64,000 bases of DNA, from assembly GCA_964541155.1 (NCBI GenBank), contig CAZIPC010000001.1, forward strand, positions 1-64,000. Direction: 5' to 3'. Shown piece after piece: positions 35,731-43,936 of the stretch. A program made the position numbers and the translations under genes. The notes beneath the pieces were generated by a model that was given only the letters and a program-made list of their open reading frames with translations, was not told where the DNA came from and did not search any database. The first letter of the stretch is position 1; every line of letters starts with the position of its first letter. This DNA comes from UBA4416 sp964541155 (lineage in GTDB: Bacteria > Bacteroidota > Bacteroidia > B-17B0 > Aurantibacillaceae).

Positions 35731-36978
35731 TTAATCTTCTAAGCTGTAAATTACTAATCCACTTCTCATTTTAGGCTCAACCCAAGTAGATTTAGGAGGC
35801 ATAATGTTATTCGTATCGGCAATCCATTTTAAATGTTCCATGGTAACAGGAAATAATCCAAATGCAATAGCCGCTTTACCTTCATCTACTTGTTTTTTTA
35901 ATTCTTTACTACCTCTCACCCCTGGAATAAAGCCAATTCGTTTATCGGTTTTTAAATCATGTATATCTAAAATAGGAGATAAAATATATTTAGTAAGTAT
36001 TGCAGCATCTAAACTATCAATAGGATCTTTGGCATTATAGATGGTTTCTTTTGCAGTTAATGAATACCAAGTACTATCAACATACATTGATATTTCATGT
36101 TTTTGTTTAGGCTTATAATCATCAGTATTAACTCGAGTTACTATAAAATATTGTTTTAAATTATTAATAATATCAGTAACAGATAAATTATTCAAATCTT
36201 TTACTATTCTGTTGTAATCATAAATCTTTAAATGAGTTTCCGGAAAAAATACTCCTAAATAGTAGTTAAATGCTTCTTCTCCAGTATAAGATTTTCGGGT
36301 ACTACGTCTTAATTTTCCTAATAATGTGGCAGATGCCGAACGGTGATGACCGTCTGCAATATAAATATTAGGAATGTTAGCGAAGCGCTCTGTAATTTGT
36401 TTTACAATTTTTCTTGAGTTAACAACCCAAACAGTATGTCTTACCTTGTCTGTTGTCGTAAAATCATAATCAGGCCTATTCTTTATTATATTAGATGATA
36501 TTGTATCAATTTCATTATCATTTGGATAGCAAAATAAAACAGGCTCGGCATTAAATTCACATACTTCTAAGTAATCTTTTAATTTTTCTTCGCGAGTAGT
36601 TAAAGTTTGTTCATGAATTTTTATTACGCCACTTATGTAATCGTCAATACTTGTGCAAGCTATAATACCAACAAACTCATTGCCTTCTTTAATTTGTCGA
36701 TAAAAATAATAACATGGATTTTCATCTCTTAAAAATATTTTTTCTCTAACAAATTTTTTAAAATGATTTTTTACTTTATTTAAACGTTCTTTTGAGCCAG
36801 GTTTTGTTTTTATACCATCTTCAAAATCGGGATTAATAACATGTAAAAAAGAGTAGGGGTTACCTATTAATTTCTCTCTAAGTTCAGCAGGATTGTATCC
36901 GTCAACTGATCGAGAAGCAACTAAATGAGCTTTATCTCCTTCTGGGCGTATTGCTTTAAACGGAATAACTTTTGCCAT
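35731..36978 (-). CDS. DUF1015 family protein
   Basis: The 415-residue protein starts with PFKAIRP (5-11), typical of DUF1015, and contains the hallmark YIADGHHRSASA (about 206-217), GVFFPE and FIPGVRGSKELK. The family (SerC-adjacent in many Bacteroidetes and clostridia) has unknown biochemistry; the DGHHR motif suggests a catalytic or phosphate site. It precedes yggS in a two-gene unit. A serA-like gene is in the same window but far away, at the right end. Confidence 0.92.
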   Translation of the reverse strand: MAKVIPFKAIRPEGDKAHLVASRSVDGYNPAELREKLIGNPYSFLHVINPDFEDGIKTKPGSKERLNKVKNHFKKFVREKIFLRDENPCYYFYRQIKEGNEFVGIIACTSIDDYISGVIKIHEQTLTTREEKLKDYLEVCEFNAEPVLFCYPNDNEIDTISSNIIKNRPDYDFTTTDKVRHTVWVVNSRKIVKQITERFANIPNIYIADGHHRSASATLLGKLRRSTRKSYTGEEAFNYYLGVFFPETHLKIYDYNRIVKDLNNLSVTDIINNLKQYFIVTRVNTDDYKPKQKHEISMYVDSTWYSLTAKETIYNAKDPIDSLDAAILTKYILSPILDIHDLKTDKRIGFIPGVRGSKELKKQVDEGKAAIAFGLFPVTMEHLKWIADTNNIMPPKSTWVEPKMRSGLVIYSLED

Positions 36979-37047
36979 AATATTTTTAAGTCATTATTGT
37001 TTTTAAATATAGTAGATTTAATTTTACTATATAAATTCCTTTTCATA

Positions 37048-37075
37048 AAAAAACCTCCTGATTAGGAGGTTTTTT
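37048..37075 (-). terminator. Intrinsic terminator of the OmpA/TPR lipoprotein gene
   Basis: Perfect 12-bp stem AAAAAACCTCCT / AGGAGGTTTTTT with a 4-nt loop, 18 bp past the stop of the minus-strand gene at 37094. The A/T flanks would also let it act on the plus strand. Confidence 0.85.
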
Positions 37076-37093
37076 GTGAAAAGTTTAGTAAGA

Positions 37094-38836
37094 TTAATTT
37101 GATAATGCTTTAAAATCAGCATTATCACGTAATTTCATAAATTCAGCATCGTCTTTTGCCGATGATTTTAAAGAACCATCTTTTCCGATAGCCATTTTTA
37201 AATTATTTATTACTTCAGTTGTATTATTGTTACGAGCGGCTGCAACTGCTTTTAAATAAAATGACATTGCCATATCTTTTTCATTACTAGCATCAATAGT
37301 ACTTGCAACAACACCAGCATTTCCATTCAATAATTCTGCTAATGCTTTATTAAAACCACTATTGTTACCAAAATTAGCTACTGCTTCAGCATATTGACCA
37401 TTTCTAATATTTAATATTCCTTTATTGTAGTTTACTTCTTCTCCAGCTCCATTTGCTTTGTTAAAATAATCCATTGCTTTAGTTCTATTTCCTGCTTTTG
37501 ACGCAATAATACCTAATTGATTCATAACAATAGGATTCCCATTAGCTGTCTTTTCTGCACGTTCAAATGCCGAAGCTGCTTCAGATATTTTATTTTGCAG
37601 CAATAAAGCTACTCCTAAGTTGTTTGATGTTCTCCAATCATTAGAATAGTTTTTTTCAGCAACTGTATAAATTGCAACTTTAGTATTAATATCGTTTGTT
37701 AAAGTTGCTGCATATAACATTTCTTCAACAGATAATGAATCTGGAGCAGTAGTGGTTAATTTAGTAATTTGTTCGTCTGTACGAGACTTTTTGTTAACAT
37801 TTACGGTTAAAACAGAACGGCGTAATTTTGGTAAAATTTTATCAGAAACTTCAGTATATGTTTTAGATAAATTTTTAATTTCTTTTTCGCGTTGGTCTAA
37901 ATCTGTGTACATTGTTAATACACGTAAAATTAAATCTTTGTCGGCTATTGTAGAGGCATTCATTAATGTCTTAAATCCTTCCCAGTCTTCGGCTGTAGTT
38001 TTAGTTACGTAATTAGCCTCTTCTTTACCAAATTTTTGAGCCTTGTTTTTGTTTTTCTTAAACTCACTCATTAATGCTTTAGACCCTGATTTTGCTCTGT
38101 CTTCAGCTAAATTAGCGTTTAATGATTGCTCGCCATCTGGTGAAGCGTATGCAGACACTGTAATATCTTTAAATTCATACCAAGGATTATTAATATTAGT
38201 TTTAATAAACTCTTGTACATTTTTCATTTCATCGCTTTTTAACTCTGATGCTCTTACATCAGATTTATTAACAACATAATAAATATTAGCAGTTTGATTT
38301 ACAGGTGTTGATTTTACAAAAGCATCTTTTGCATAAATTCCTTTTTCGTCATTTCTAACTAATAATGGAGTTGCAATTGTACCGTCACCAATCTTAACTG
38401 GAGTAAAATCTTTTGTTTTTTTCTTTACCGCTCCTTGTGCTCTTAATTCAACTGTTGCTACATTCATGCCAGAAACATAAGCTACTTTTTCTGAAGTATA
38501 GCTAAATGTACCGCCTTTTGTATATGAAATTTTTTGACCAGCACCTGTAGCTTTTTCACCTACTAGTATAACTGATTTTACTGCTTTTTCTCCACCATTA
38601 TATTTAATAACTGGAGTAACAGTAAGTATTGCTTTTTTTGCAAATAATTTAGCCGGGTATTTTCCTGAAACAGTAAAACTTACGCTATCGTTATGCATTT
38701 CTAAAGGATTAGGTTTAACCTCATAAGAAATAGTAGCTTGTTTTTTTACCATTTTGCCTAATCCAGTACATCCAACTAAAAAAGCAGTTGTACCAATAGC
38801 AAGACTTAAATTTAGTAAAGTTTTAGAATTCATCAT
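37094..38836 (-). CDS. OmpA-like plus TPR outer-membrane lipoprotein
   Basis: The 580-residue protein has a lipoprotein signal (lipobox near 20-23, FLVGC). A beta-rich N-terminal part (about 30-180) is followed by an OmpA-C-like module (about 185-345), with NIYYVVNKSDVR, VSAYASPDGEQSLN and NLAEDRAKS, the peptidoglycan-binding D/R pattern. TPR-type repeats fill the C-terminus (about 395-575; NNLGVALLLQNKISEAASAFERA, MNQLGIIASKAGNRTKAM). It probably tethers an outer-membrane complex to peptidoglycan. Two adjacent ATGs exist (38836 and 38833) and either could be used. A -7 box lies at 38865-38872. Confidence 0.87.
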   Translation of the reverse strand: MMNSKTLLNLSLAIGTTAFLVGCTGLGKMVKKQATISYEVKPNPLEMHNDSVSFTVSGKYPAKLFAKKAILTVTPVIKYNGGEKAVKSVILVGEKATGAGQKISYTKGGTFSYTSEKVAYVSGMNVATVELRAQGAVKKKTKDFTPVKIGDGTIATPLLVRNDEKGIYAKDAFVKSTPVNQTANIYYVVNKSDVRASELKSDEMKNVQEFIKTNINNPWYEFKDITVSAYASPDGEQSLNANLAEDRAKSGSKALMSEFKKNKNKAQKFGKEEANYVTKTTAEDWEGFKTLMNASTIADKDLILRVLTMYTDLDQREKEIKNLSKTYTEVSDKILPKLRRSVLTVNVNKKSRTDEQITKLTTTAPDSLSVEEMLYAATLTNDINTKVAIYTVAEKNYSNDWRTSNNLGVALLLQNKISEAASAFERAEKTANGNPIVMNQLGIIASKAGNRTKAMDYFNKANGAGEEVNYNKGILNIRNGQYAEAVANFGNNSGFNKALAELLNGNAGVVASTIDASNEKDMAMSFYLKAVAAARNNNTTEVINNLKMAIGKDGSLKSSAKDDAEFMKLRDNADFKALSN

Positions 38837-38864
38837 TATCTAATAGTTATAAGTTTTTATTAGG

Positions 38865-38872
38865 CAAAATTA
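38865..38872 (-). promoter_or_regulatory. Candidate -7 box of the OmpA/TPR lipoprotein gene
   Basis: TAATTTTG on the minus strand fits TAnnTTTG, 29 bp before the first ATG. The -33 position shows only TTAG (three of four). Confidence 0.4.
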
Positions 38873-38929
38873 TAAAATTATTTATCTAATGCCTAATTAT
38901 TTATCGATGTATAGTACTTTATCTTAAAA

Positions 38930-38962
38930 AAAAACCCATTAATAAGAAATTAATGGGTTTTT
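38930..38962 (-). terminator. Intrinsic terminator of rpsT
   Basis: Perfect 14-bp stem AAAAACCCATTAAT / ATTAATGGGTTTTT with a 5-nt loop (38944-38948), starting 20 bp after the rpsT stop and followed on the minus strand by a run of T. Confidence 0.85.
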
Positions 38963-38981
38963 AAAGTATTATAAATAAGAA

Positions 38982-39239
38982 TTATTTTGCTATTGCATTA
39001 ACTCTTTTAGTTAATTTTGATTTTAAATTAGATGCTTTGTTTTTATGAATAACGCTTTTTTTAGCTAATTTATCTAACATTGCAACTACTTTAGGTAACA
39101 AAGCTACTGCTTCTTTTTTAGTGCCTGTTTCACGTAATTTTTTTACTGCATTACGAGTAGTTTTTGCATAATAACGATTTGATAAACGTTTAGCATTATT
39201 TGCTCTAATTCTTTTTATTGCCGACTTATGATTTGCCAT
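38982..39239 (-). CDS. rpsT: 30S ribosomal protein S20
   Basis: The 85-residue basic, helical protein has the standard S20 start ANHKSAIKRIRANNAKRL and the late IHKNKASNLKSKL motif. It binds 16S rRNA early in small-subunit assembly. It is monocistronic between its own promoter (39277-39305) and terminator (38930-38962). The Ala/Lys bias is normal for S20. Confidence 0.97.
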   Translation of the reverse strand: MANHKSAIKRIRANNAKRLSNRYYAKTTRNAVKKLRETGTKKEAVALLPKVVAMLDKLAKKSVIHKNKASNLKSKLTKRVNAIAK

Positions 39240-39276
39240 TCTATTAAAGTATTAATCTGTTTTTTAAATTGGATTG

Positions 39277-39306
39277 CAAATATACACTTTTTTTTATAAT
39301 AACAAC
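39277..39306 (-). promoter_or_regulatory. Promoter of rpsT
   Basis: On the minus strand TTG (39303-39305, within GTTG) is followed after 18 bp by TATATTTG (39277-39284), a full match to the -7 consensus TAnnTTTG. The ATG is 38 bp below the -7 box. Placement before a ribosomal gene supports it. Confidence 0.7.
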
Positions 39307-39321
39307 TGTTCATAACAAATA

Positions 39322-39352
39322 TTTCTGTAATATAGTGTAAAACTTACTTTTG
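39322..39352 (+). promoter_or_regulatory. Candidate promoter of the OmpA-family gene
   Basis: TTTC (39322-39325), a 19-bp spacer and TACTTTTG (39345-39352) fit the Bacteroidetes pattern with one mismatch. The ATG at 39362 lies only 9 bp beyond the -7 box, so the mRNA would be nearly leaderless. Confidence 0.4.
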
Positions 39353-39361
39353 TTAACCCTC

Positions 39362-40450
39362 ATGAATATTAAAAGACCATTTATATTTATTCTATTCTTT
39401 AGTTTTGAGCTTGCAATTGCTCAACAAACTCTCGAAATTGTTAAAAATATTATTCCAAATGGTAGTTTTGAAAATTATCGAAAAAAATCAGGAAACATTA
39501 AAAATGCAATACCATGGCAGCAAATTGCAAGTGTTGATTATTATCAAGAACCCATTAGTAATGATACATCTTCTCAAAAAGGCGCTTTTACAGGTAATTG
39601 TTATGCTGGATTAAGGTTTCAAAAAAAGTATAAGGAATTTCTTCAAGTTAAATTAGCTGAATCGTTGAGAAGAGGTGTAACATATGAGTTTGAAATGCAC
39701 ATTAGATTGGCTTTTTGGAGTAATGCTAGTTTAAAATCCTTTGGAGCTTTGTTTACAAAAGGTGGTTACAAAAACAAGTCTGATATTATAAAATCTGCTT
39801 TGATAGATACTGTATGTAAAAAAACTAGTTTTATTAACGGGTATCATTGGTTTAAAATTTCAGGAAAATATATGGCAGATGGTGGAGAAAAATATGTAAC
39901 TATTGGAAATTTTTCTCAAAACATAAAGAAAGATATGGAACGAATGAATATTTTTAAGCTTGGATTTAAAGAGGCATACTATTTTGTTGATGATATATCA
40001 ATGATTAAAGTGAAAGAGGTTGTAGAAAAGGTTAAAGTTGAAATTGTAGGATCATTTATTGCAGATTCTCCCGACTCTGTTTTGGAAGTTAAAAAAAACA
40101 TACAGGTTGGTGAAAAAATACAACTGAAAAATATTTTTTTTGAAAATGGTCGTTACTACTTATTACCAGAATCATATACCGAATTAAACAAGTTAGCCCA
40201 ATATTTACTAAGAAACCCGAATATGGTAGTTCAAATAAACGGACATTCAGATAATTCGGGGTCTAAATTTAAAAATCAAAAAATATCAGAACAACGAGCC
40301 CGTGAAGTATTTGAGTATCTTATAAAAAAAGGAGTTCAAAATAAAATGTATTTTAAGGGATATGGAAGTGCTATGCCTATTGCGAGCAATGATAATGATA
40401 TTGACAGAGCAAAGAATAGGCGTGTAGAATTTGAAATCATTAAAAATTAA
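39362..40450 (+). CDS. OmpA-family outer-membrane protein
   Basis: The 362-residue protein is counted from ATG 39362. A TTG at 39350 would add four residues inside the promoter region and is rejected. The signal peptide ends AIA-QQ (about 1-20). An N-terminal carbohydrate-binding-like beta domain (about 28-210, from IIPNGSFENYRK) precedes a C-terminal OmpA domain (about 255-360). That domain begins NIFFENGRYYLLPES and has the peptidoglycan-binding pattern INGHSDNSGSK and EQRAREVFEYL, then GYG and NRRVEF. It probably links the outer membrane to murein. The transporter gene follows 29 bp downstream. Confidence 0.88.
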   Translation: MNIKRPFIFILFFSFELAIAQQTLEIVKNIIPNGSFENYRKKSGNIKNAIPWQQIASVDYYQEPISNDTSSQKGAFTGNCYAGLRFQKKYKEFLQVKLAESLRRGVTYEFEMHIRLAFWSNASLKSFGALFTKGGYKNKSDIIKSALIDTVCKKTSFINGYHWFKISGKYMADGGEKYVTIGNFSQNIKKDMERMNIFKLGFKEAYYFVDDISMIKVKEVVEKVKVEIVGSFIADSPDSVLEVKKNIQVGEKIQLKNIFFENGRYYLLPESYTELNKLAQYLLRNPNMVVQINGHSDNSGSKFKNQKISEQRAREVFEYLIKKGVQNKMYFKGYGSAMPIASNDNDIDRAKNRRVEFEIIKN

Positions 40451-40479
40451 AGTAGTTTTAACATTAAAACTTATAAAAT

Positions 40480-41799
40480 ATGAATTTAATTGAGCAAAAT
40501 AACCCAAAAACCATTAAAGCGTGGTCTTTTTATGATTGGGCAAATTCAGTATTTCCATTAGTAATTACCTCAGCCATATTTCCAAATTTTTATGATTATG
40601 TTACAACTCATGATGAGCATAAAAATTTCATTGGTCATACAATTTCTTTTTTAGGGATTCAATTTGAAAATCAAAACATTTACTCATTTGTATATGCATT
40701 TGCTTTATTTATTGTTGTTTTAATTACACCAATATTAAGCGGTATTGCCGATTATTTGGGGAATAAAAAACGATTTTTACAATTTTTTTGCTACTTAGGC
40801 GCAATATCGTCTATGTGTTTATTTTTCTTTAATCGTAATTATTTAGAATTAAGTTTTATACCTTTTATTACAGCAACTATAGGATTTTGGGGTAGTTTGG
40901 TTTATTATAATTCATATTTACCTGAAATAGCTTCACCCGAAAATCAGGATAAGGTAAGTGCCAGAGGTTTTGCGCTTGGTTATTTCGGTAGTTCATTATT
41001 ACTAATTATTTGTTTAGTTAGTATTATGGTGTTTAAAATGCCTGCAAAATACAGTTTTTTATTAGTAGGTATCTGGTGGATAGGCTTCGCTCAATATACT
41101 TTTTTAAATCTGCCAAATAAAAATCATATAGCACATGGCACAAAAACTACTGGTATTTTCTCTAAAGGCTTTAAAGAACTTAAGCATGTTTGGATACAAA
41201 TTAAGCAACTATCAAACTTAAAACAGTTTTTAACAGGGTACTTTTTTTATAATATGGGAGTGCAAACTATTATGGTAGTGGCTGTGTTATTTGCTCGTAA
41301 TGAAATTGAATGGGGAGTAGGTGAGATAGCTGAAAAATCTAAAACTACAGCTTTAATTGTAAGTATTTTAATTATTCAGTTTGTTGGTATAGCAGGGTCT
41401 TTTTTATTTTCATGGATGTCTAAAAAAATAGGCAATATTAAATCACTTATAATATCTATATCTGTTTGGGTATTTATTTGTGTATTTACTTTTATGGTGG
41501 TGCGAACTCCATTACAATTTTATATAGTAGCATTTTTGGTGGGCCTTATGATGGGCGGAATTCAATCGTTATCTAGAAGTACATATAGCAAATATTTGCC
41601 TAAAACCGAAGATCATACCAGCTTTTTTAGTTTTTATGATGTGGTTGAAAAATTAGGTATGATTATAGGAACCATTTCATTTGGGGTTATAAGTCAAATT
41701 ACGGGAGGCATGCGAAATTCTATACTTTCATTAATTGTATTTTTTATTTTTGGACTACTGGCGTTAATTCCTTTAACTAAAAAAAAGAAAAAACCATAG
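40480..41799 (+). CDS. UMF1/Atg22-type major facilitator transporter
   Basis: The 439-residue protein has about 11-12 membrane helices. The N-terminal KAWSFYDWANSVFPLVITSAIFP (two parts, about 11-33) is diagnostic of the UMF1 family. The MFS-type loop GIADYLGNKKR (about 88-98) and GLMMGGIQSLSRSTYSKYLP (about 350-369) are present. Yeast Atg22 exports amino acids from the vacuole; bacterial substrates are unknown. It is probably co-transcribed with the OmpA-family gene. Confidence 0.9.
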   Translation: MNLIEQNNPKTIKAWSFYDWANSVFPLVITSAIFPNFYDYVTTHDEHKNFIGHTISFLGIQFENQNIYSFVYAFALFIVVLITPILSGIADYLGNKKRFLQFFCYLGAISSMCLFFFNRNYLELSFIPFITATIGFWGSLVYYNSYLPEIASPENQDKVSARGFALGYFGSSLLLIICLVSIMVFKMPAKYSFLLVGIWWIGFAQYTFLNLPNKNHIAHGTKTTGIFSKGFKELKHVWIQIKQLSNLKQFLTGYFFYNMGVQTIMVVAVLFARNEIEWGVGEIAEKSKTTALIVSILIIQFVGIAGSFLFSWMSKKIGNIKSLIISISVWVFICVFTFMVVRTPLQFYIVAFLVGLMMGGIQSLSRSTYSKYLPKTEDHTSFFSFYDVVEKLGMIIGTISFGVISQITGGMRNSILSLIVFFIFGLLALIPLTKKKKKP

Positions 41800-41819
41800 A
41801 AATACTAAATATATAGGTA

Positions 41820-42470
41820 TTAAAACTTAACCGTCAAATGTAATTTGATTACTGGGCTTAAACTTGTTTCAGAATATTTGAATTTTGAAATTTGTCCCCA
41901 ATAATTAATTGATGTATTATTTACGAATTTTTTAATAAAAAAATAACCAATTTCAGGTGAGAGATAAATATATTTGCCAGTTTTTAGTTTAAATCCTAAG
42001 CCCAGAAAACAGTCAACACCATTTGCTGTCTTTGAAAAACTTTCGTTAGCTCCAAAAATACCTCCATAGAAATGCCCAGTGGAAAATACATTTCGGTAAG
42101 AAAGGTCAAGAAAACTATAAAACCAATCTTTACATTTTAAAAGTGAAAATTGTCCGCCAGTTCCAATTCTAAAATCTTTATTATTAATGTCGCCTGACGA
42201 GCCGTCAGACCAACTTTTAGGCGTTTCATAAAAAGTCGAATTGTCTGTGTAAATTATATGCATTCTAATACCTAGTCTTTTTTTTGTATAGCGAAAATAC
42301 AAACCATTAATAAATTCAAAAGAGGGTCTGTCAGGAGCAAAGTAATAATTTGTGTTAAATGAATTAATGGTTATGAGAGTTGATCCAAATTCAAAATGTT
42401 TGGAAGTGTCTTGTCCACTAGATTTTTGATATATGAAGATAAATGTCAGAATTGTGATTAATTTCCACAT
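41820..42470 (-). CDS. Predicted outer-membrane beta-barrel protein, unknown function
   Basis: The 216-residue protein has a signal peptide (about 1-19, ending SSG-QD) and then alternating aromatic strands (GLYFRYTKKRLGIRMHIIY, WFYSFLDLSYRNVF, YIYLSPEIGYFFIKKF). The last residues LHLTVKF end in Phe, as expected for a Bam-assembled barrel. No named family is recognised. It is convergent with the transporter gene. Confidence 0.7.
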   Translation of the reverse strand: MWKLITILTFIFIYQKSSGQDTSKHFEFGSTLITINSFNTNYYFAPDRPSFEFINGLYFRYTKKRLGIRMHIIYTDNSTFYETPKSWSDGSSGDINNKDFRIGTGGQFSLLKCKDWFYSFLDLSYRNVFSTGHFYGGIFGANESFSKTANGVDCFLGLGFKLKTGKYIYLSPEIGYFFIKKFVNNTSINYWGQISKFKYSETSLSPVIKLHLTVKF

Positions 42471-42513
42471 GTCTTTTTTATAAATTTATAAATTAGTCTT
42501 TATAAAAAATTAG

Positions 42514-43146
42514 CTAAGCTTTTTTGACAAATAAGTTTACTTTACTTTCTTGACGTTTTAGCAAACGAGAGATGTTTTTTTTGTGGGTAATAATTAAAAG
42601 TAAAGATACTATTAAGGAAAAAATTAATAATGTTTGATTCTGATTTTTAAGTACAATATTTAAAAGAAACGGATAGCTTAATCCTGCAGTAATAGAAGAT
42701 AACGATACATATCGTGTTGCTAATAGAACGACTAAAAAAACACTCAAAACCATTAAACTTGTAATAGGTGTTAAGCAAATTACTACTCCTAGTATAGTAG
42801 CAACGCCTTTTCCACCTCTAAAACCAGCAAATACCGGAAAAACATGTCCAACTAATGCTGCTATACCTAGCCCTAATTCTAAATTAATAAATGCATTACT
42901 TTCAAACTCAAAAAAAGATAAACGGGCTAATAAAACAGAAATAGTGCCCTTTAAGATGTCTATCATCAAAACAGGTATGCCAGCTTTTTTTCCTAAAACT
43001 CTAAATGTGTTAGTTGCTCCTGCATTACCACTTCCAAATTCCCTAACATCAATGCCATAATACCGTTTACCCCACCAAACAGATGTTGGAATAGAGCCAA
43101 ATAAGTAGGCTGAAATAAAAAGAGAAATTATTGTAATTGTTTCCAA
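42514..43146 (-). CDS. plsY: Acyl-phosphate glycerol-3-phosphate acyltransferase
   Basis: The 210-residue polytopic membrane enzyme has the three PlsY signatures: SIPTSVWWGK, GSGNAGATNTFRVLGKKAG (about 38-56) and GHVFPVFAGFRGGKGVATILG in two adjacent parts (about 101-121). It makes lysophosphatidic acid from acyl-phosphate, the first acylation of phospholipid synthesis. The partner plsX is not in the window. It is monocistronic with its own promoter at 43168-43197. Confidence 0.96.
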   Translation of the reverse strand: METITIISLFISAYLFGSIPTSVWWGKRYYGIDVREFGSGNAGATNTFRVLGKKAGIPVLMIDILKGTISVLLARLSFFEFESNAFINLELGLGIAALVGHVFPVFAGFRGGKGVATILGVVICLTPITSLMVLSVFLVVLLATRYVSLSSITAGLSYPFLLNIVLKNQNQTLLIFSLIVSLLLIITHKKNISRLLKRQESKVNLFVKKA

Positions 43147-43167
43147 ATTAAATCTGGTTTAATAACA

Positions 43168-43197
43168 CAAATTTAATAATAATTTAAAATTATCAAT
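43168..43197 (-). promoter_or_regulatory. Promoter of plsY
   Basis: On the minus strand ATTG (43194-43197) is followed after 18 bp by TAAATTTG (43168-43175), a full -7 match and three of four at -33. The ATG at 43146 is 22 bp below the -7 box. The remaining divergent spacer (to 43334) shows no other clear element. Confidence 0.6.
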
Positions 43198-43334
43198 TTT
43201 TTATCTTTTTTTAATCAATTAAGATGTAAACAGTTTTTTGTTAAAATAAAAAAAGTACTTAGTTAGAGTATTTAGAGAAATAATAGCTTGTTTTTTTCTT
43301 AAATCATAAAAATATTGCTATTTTCACAACCCTT

Positions 43335-43928
43335 ATGATAAATTACGTAAATGGTCAAATTGCAGAATTAAATCCAGCACTGGCGGTTATTGAAACTAAT
43401 GGAGTTGGCTATGGACTTTTAATTTCATTAACCACTTATAGCCAAATTCAAGATAAAACTAACGTTAAATTATTTGTAGAGAGTGTTTATGTGCGAGATG
43501 ATAATCCTAAATACTTTGGTTTTGCGGATGTTGAGGAGCGAGACTTATTTCGTAAATTAATTTCAGTTTCGGGAGTAGGAGGCAGTAGTGCAATTTTAAT
43601 GCTTTCATCATTAAGTGCTGTTGAAATAGCAGGTGCAATTAATACAGCTAATGTAGCTCTTCTAAAAAGTATTAAAGGAATTGGGGAAAAAACTGCTCAA
43701 CGAATTGTTGTGGACTTAAAAGGAAAAATGGGTAAACATGAGGGCGGAATTTCTCAAATTTTAACTACGTCATACAATAAAAATAAAGAAGAGGCGTTAA
43801 TGGCATTAGTTACGCTTGGTTTTCAAAAATTAGCTGCTGAAAAATCAATTGAAAAAGCCATCAAACAACAAGGGGTAACTACAGATAATGTTGAACTGCT
43901 GATTAAATCAGCCTTAAAAAATATGTAA
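43335..43928 (+). CDS. ruvA: Holliday junction branch migration protein RuvA
   Basis: The 197-residue protein has an OB-fold N-terminus (MINYVNGQIAELNPALAVIE), tandem helix-hairpin-helix motifs (ISVSGVGGSSAI and LKSIKGIGEKTAQRIVVDLKGK) and a C-terminal RuvB-binding domain (about 150-197, EALMALVTLGF). RuvA tetramers hold the Holliday junction while RuvB drives migration. sprA starts 8 bp after its stop, so both are on one transcript. Confidence 0.97.
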   Translation: MINYVNGQIAELNPALAVIETNGVGYGLLISLTTYSQIQDKTNVKLFVESVYVRDDNPKYFGFADVEERDLFRKLISVSGVGGSSAILMLSSLSAVEIAGAINTANVALLKSIKGIGEKTAQRIVVDLKGKMGKHEGGISQILTTSYNKNKEEALMALVTLGFQKLAAEKSIEKAIKQQGVTTDNVELLIKSALKNM

Positions 43929-43936
43929 ATTAAAGC

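Noticed and set aside
39350..39361. Upstream TTG start for the OmpA-family protein
   Set aside because: It overlaps the predicted -7 box, and the ATG at 39362 gives a cleaner signal peptide.
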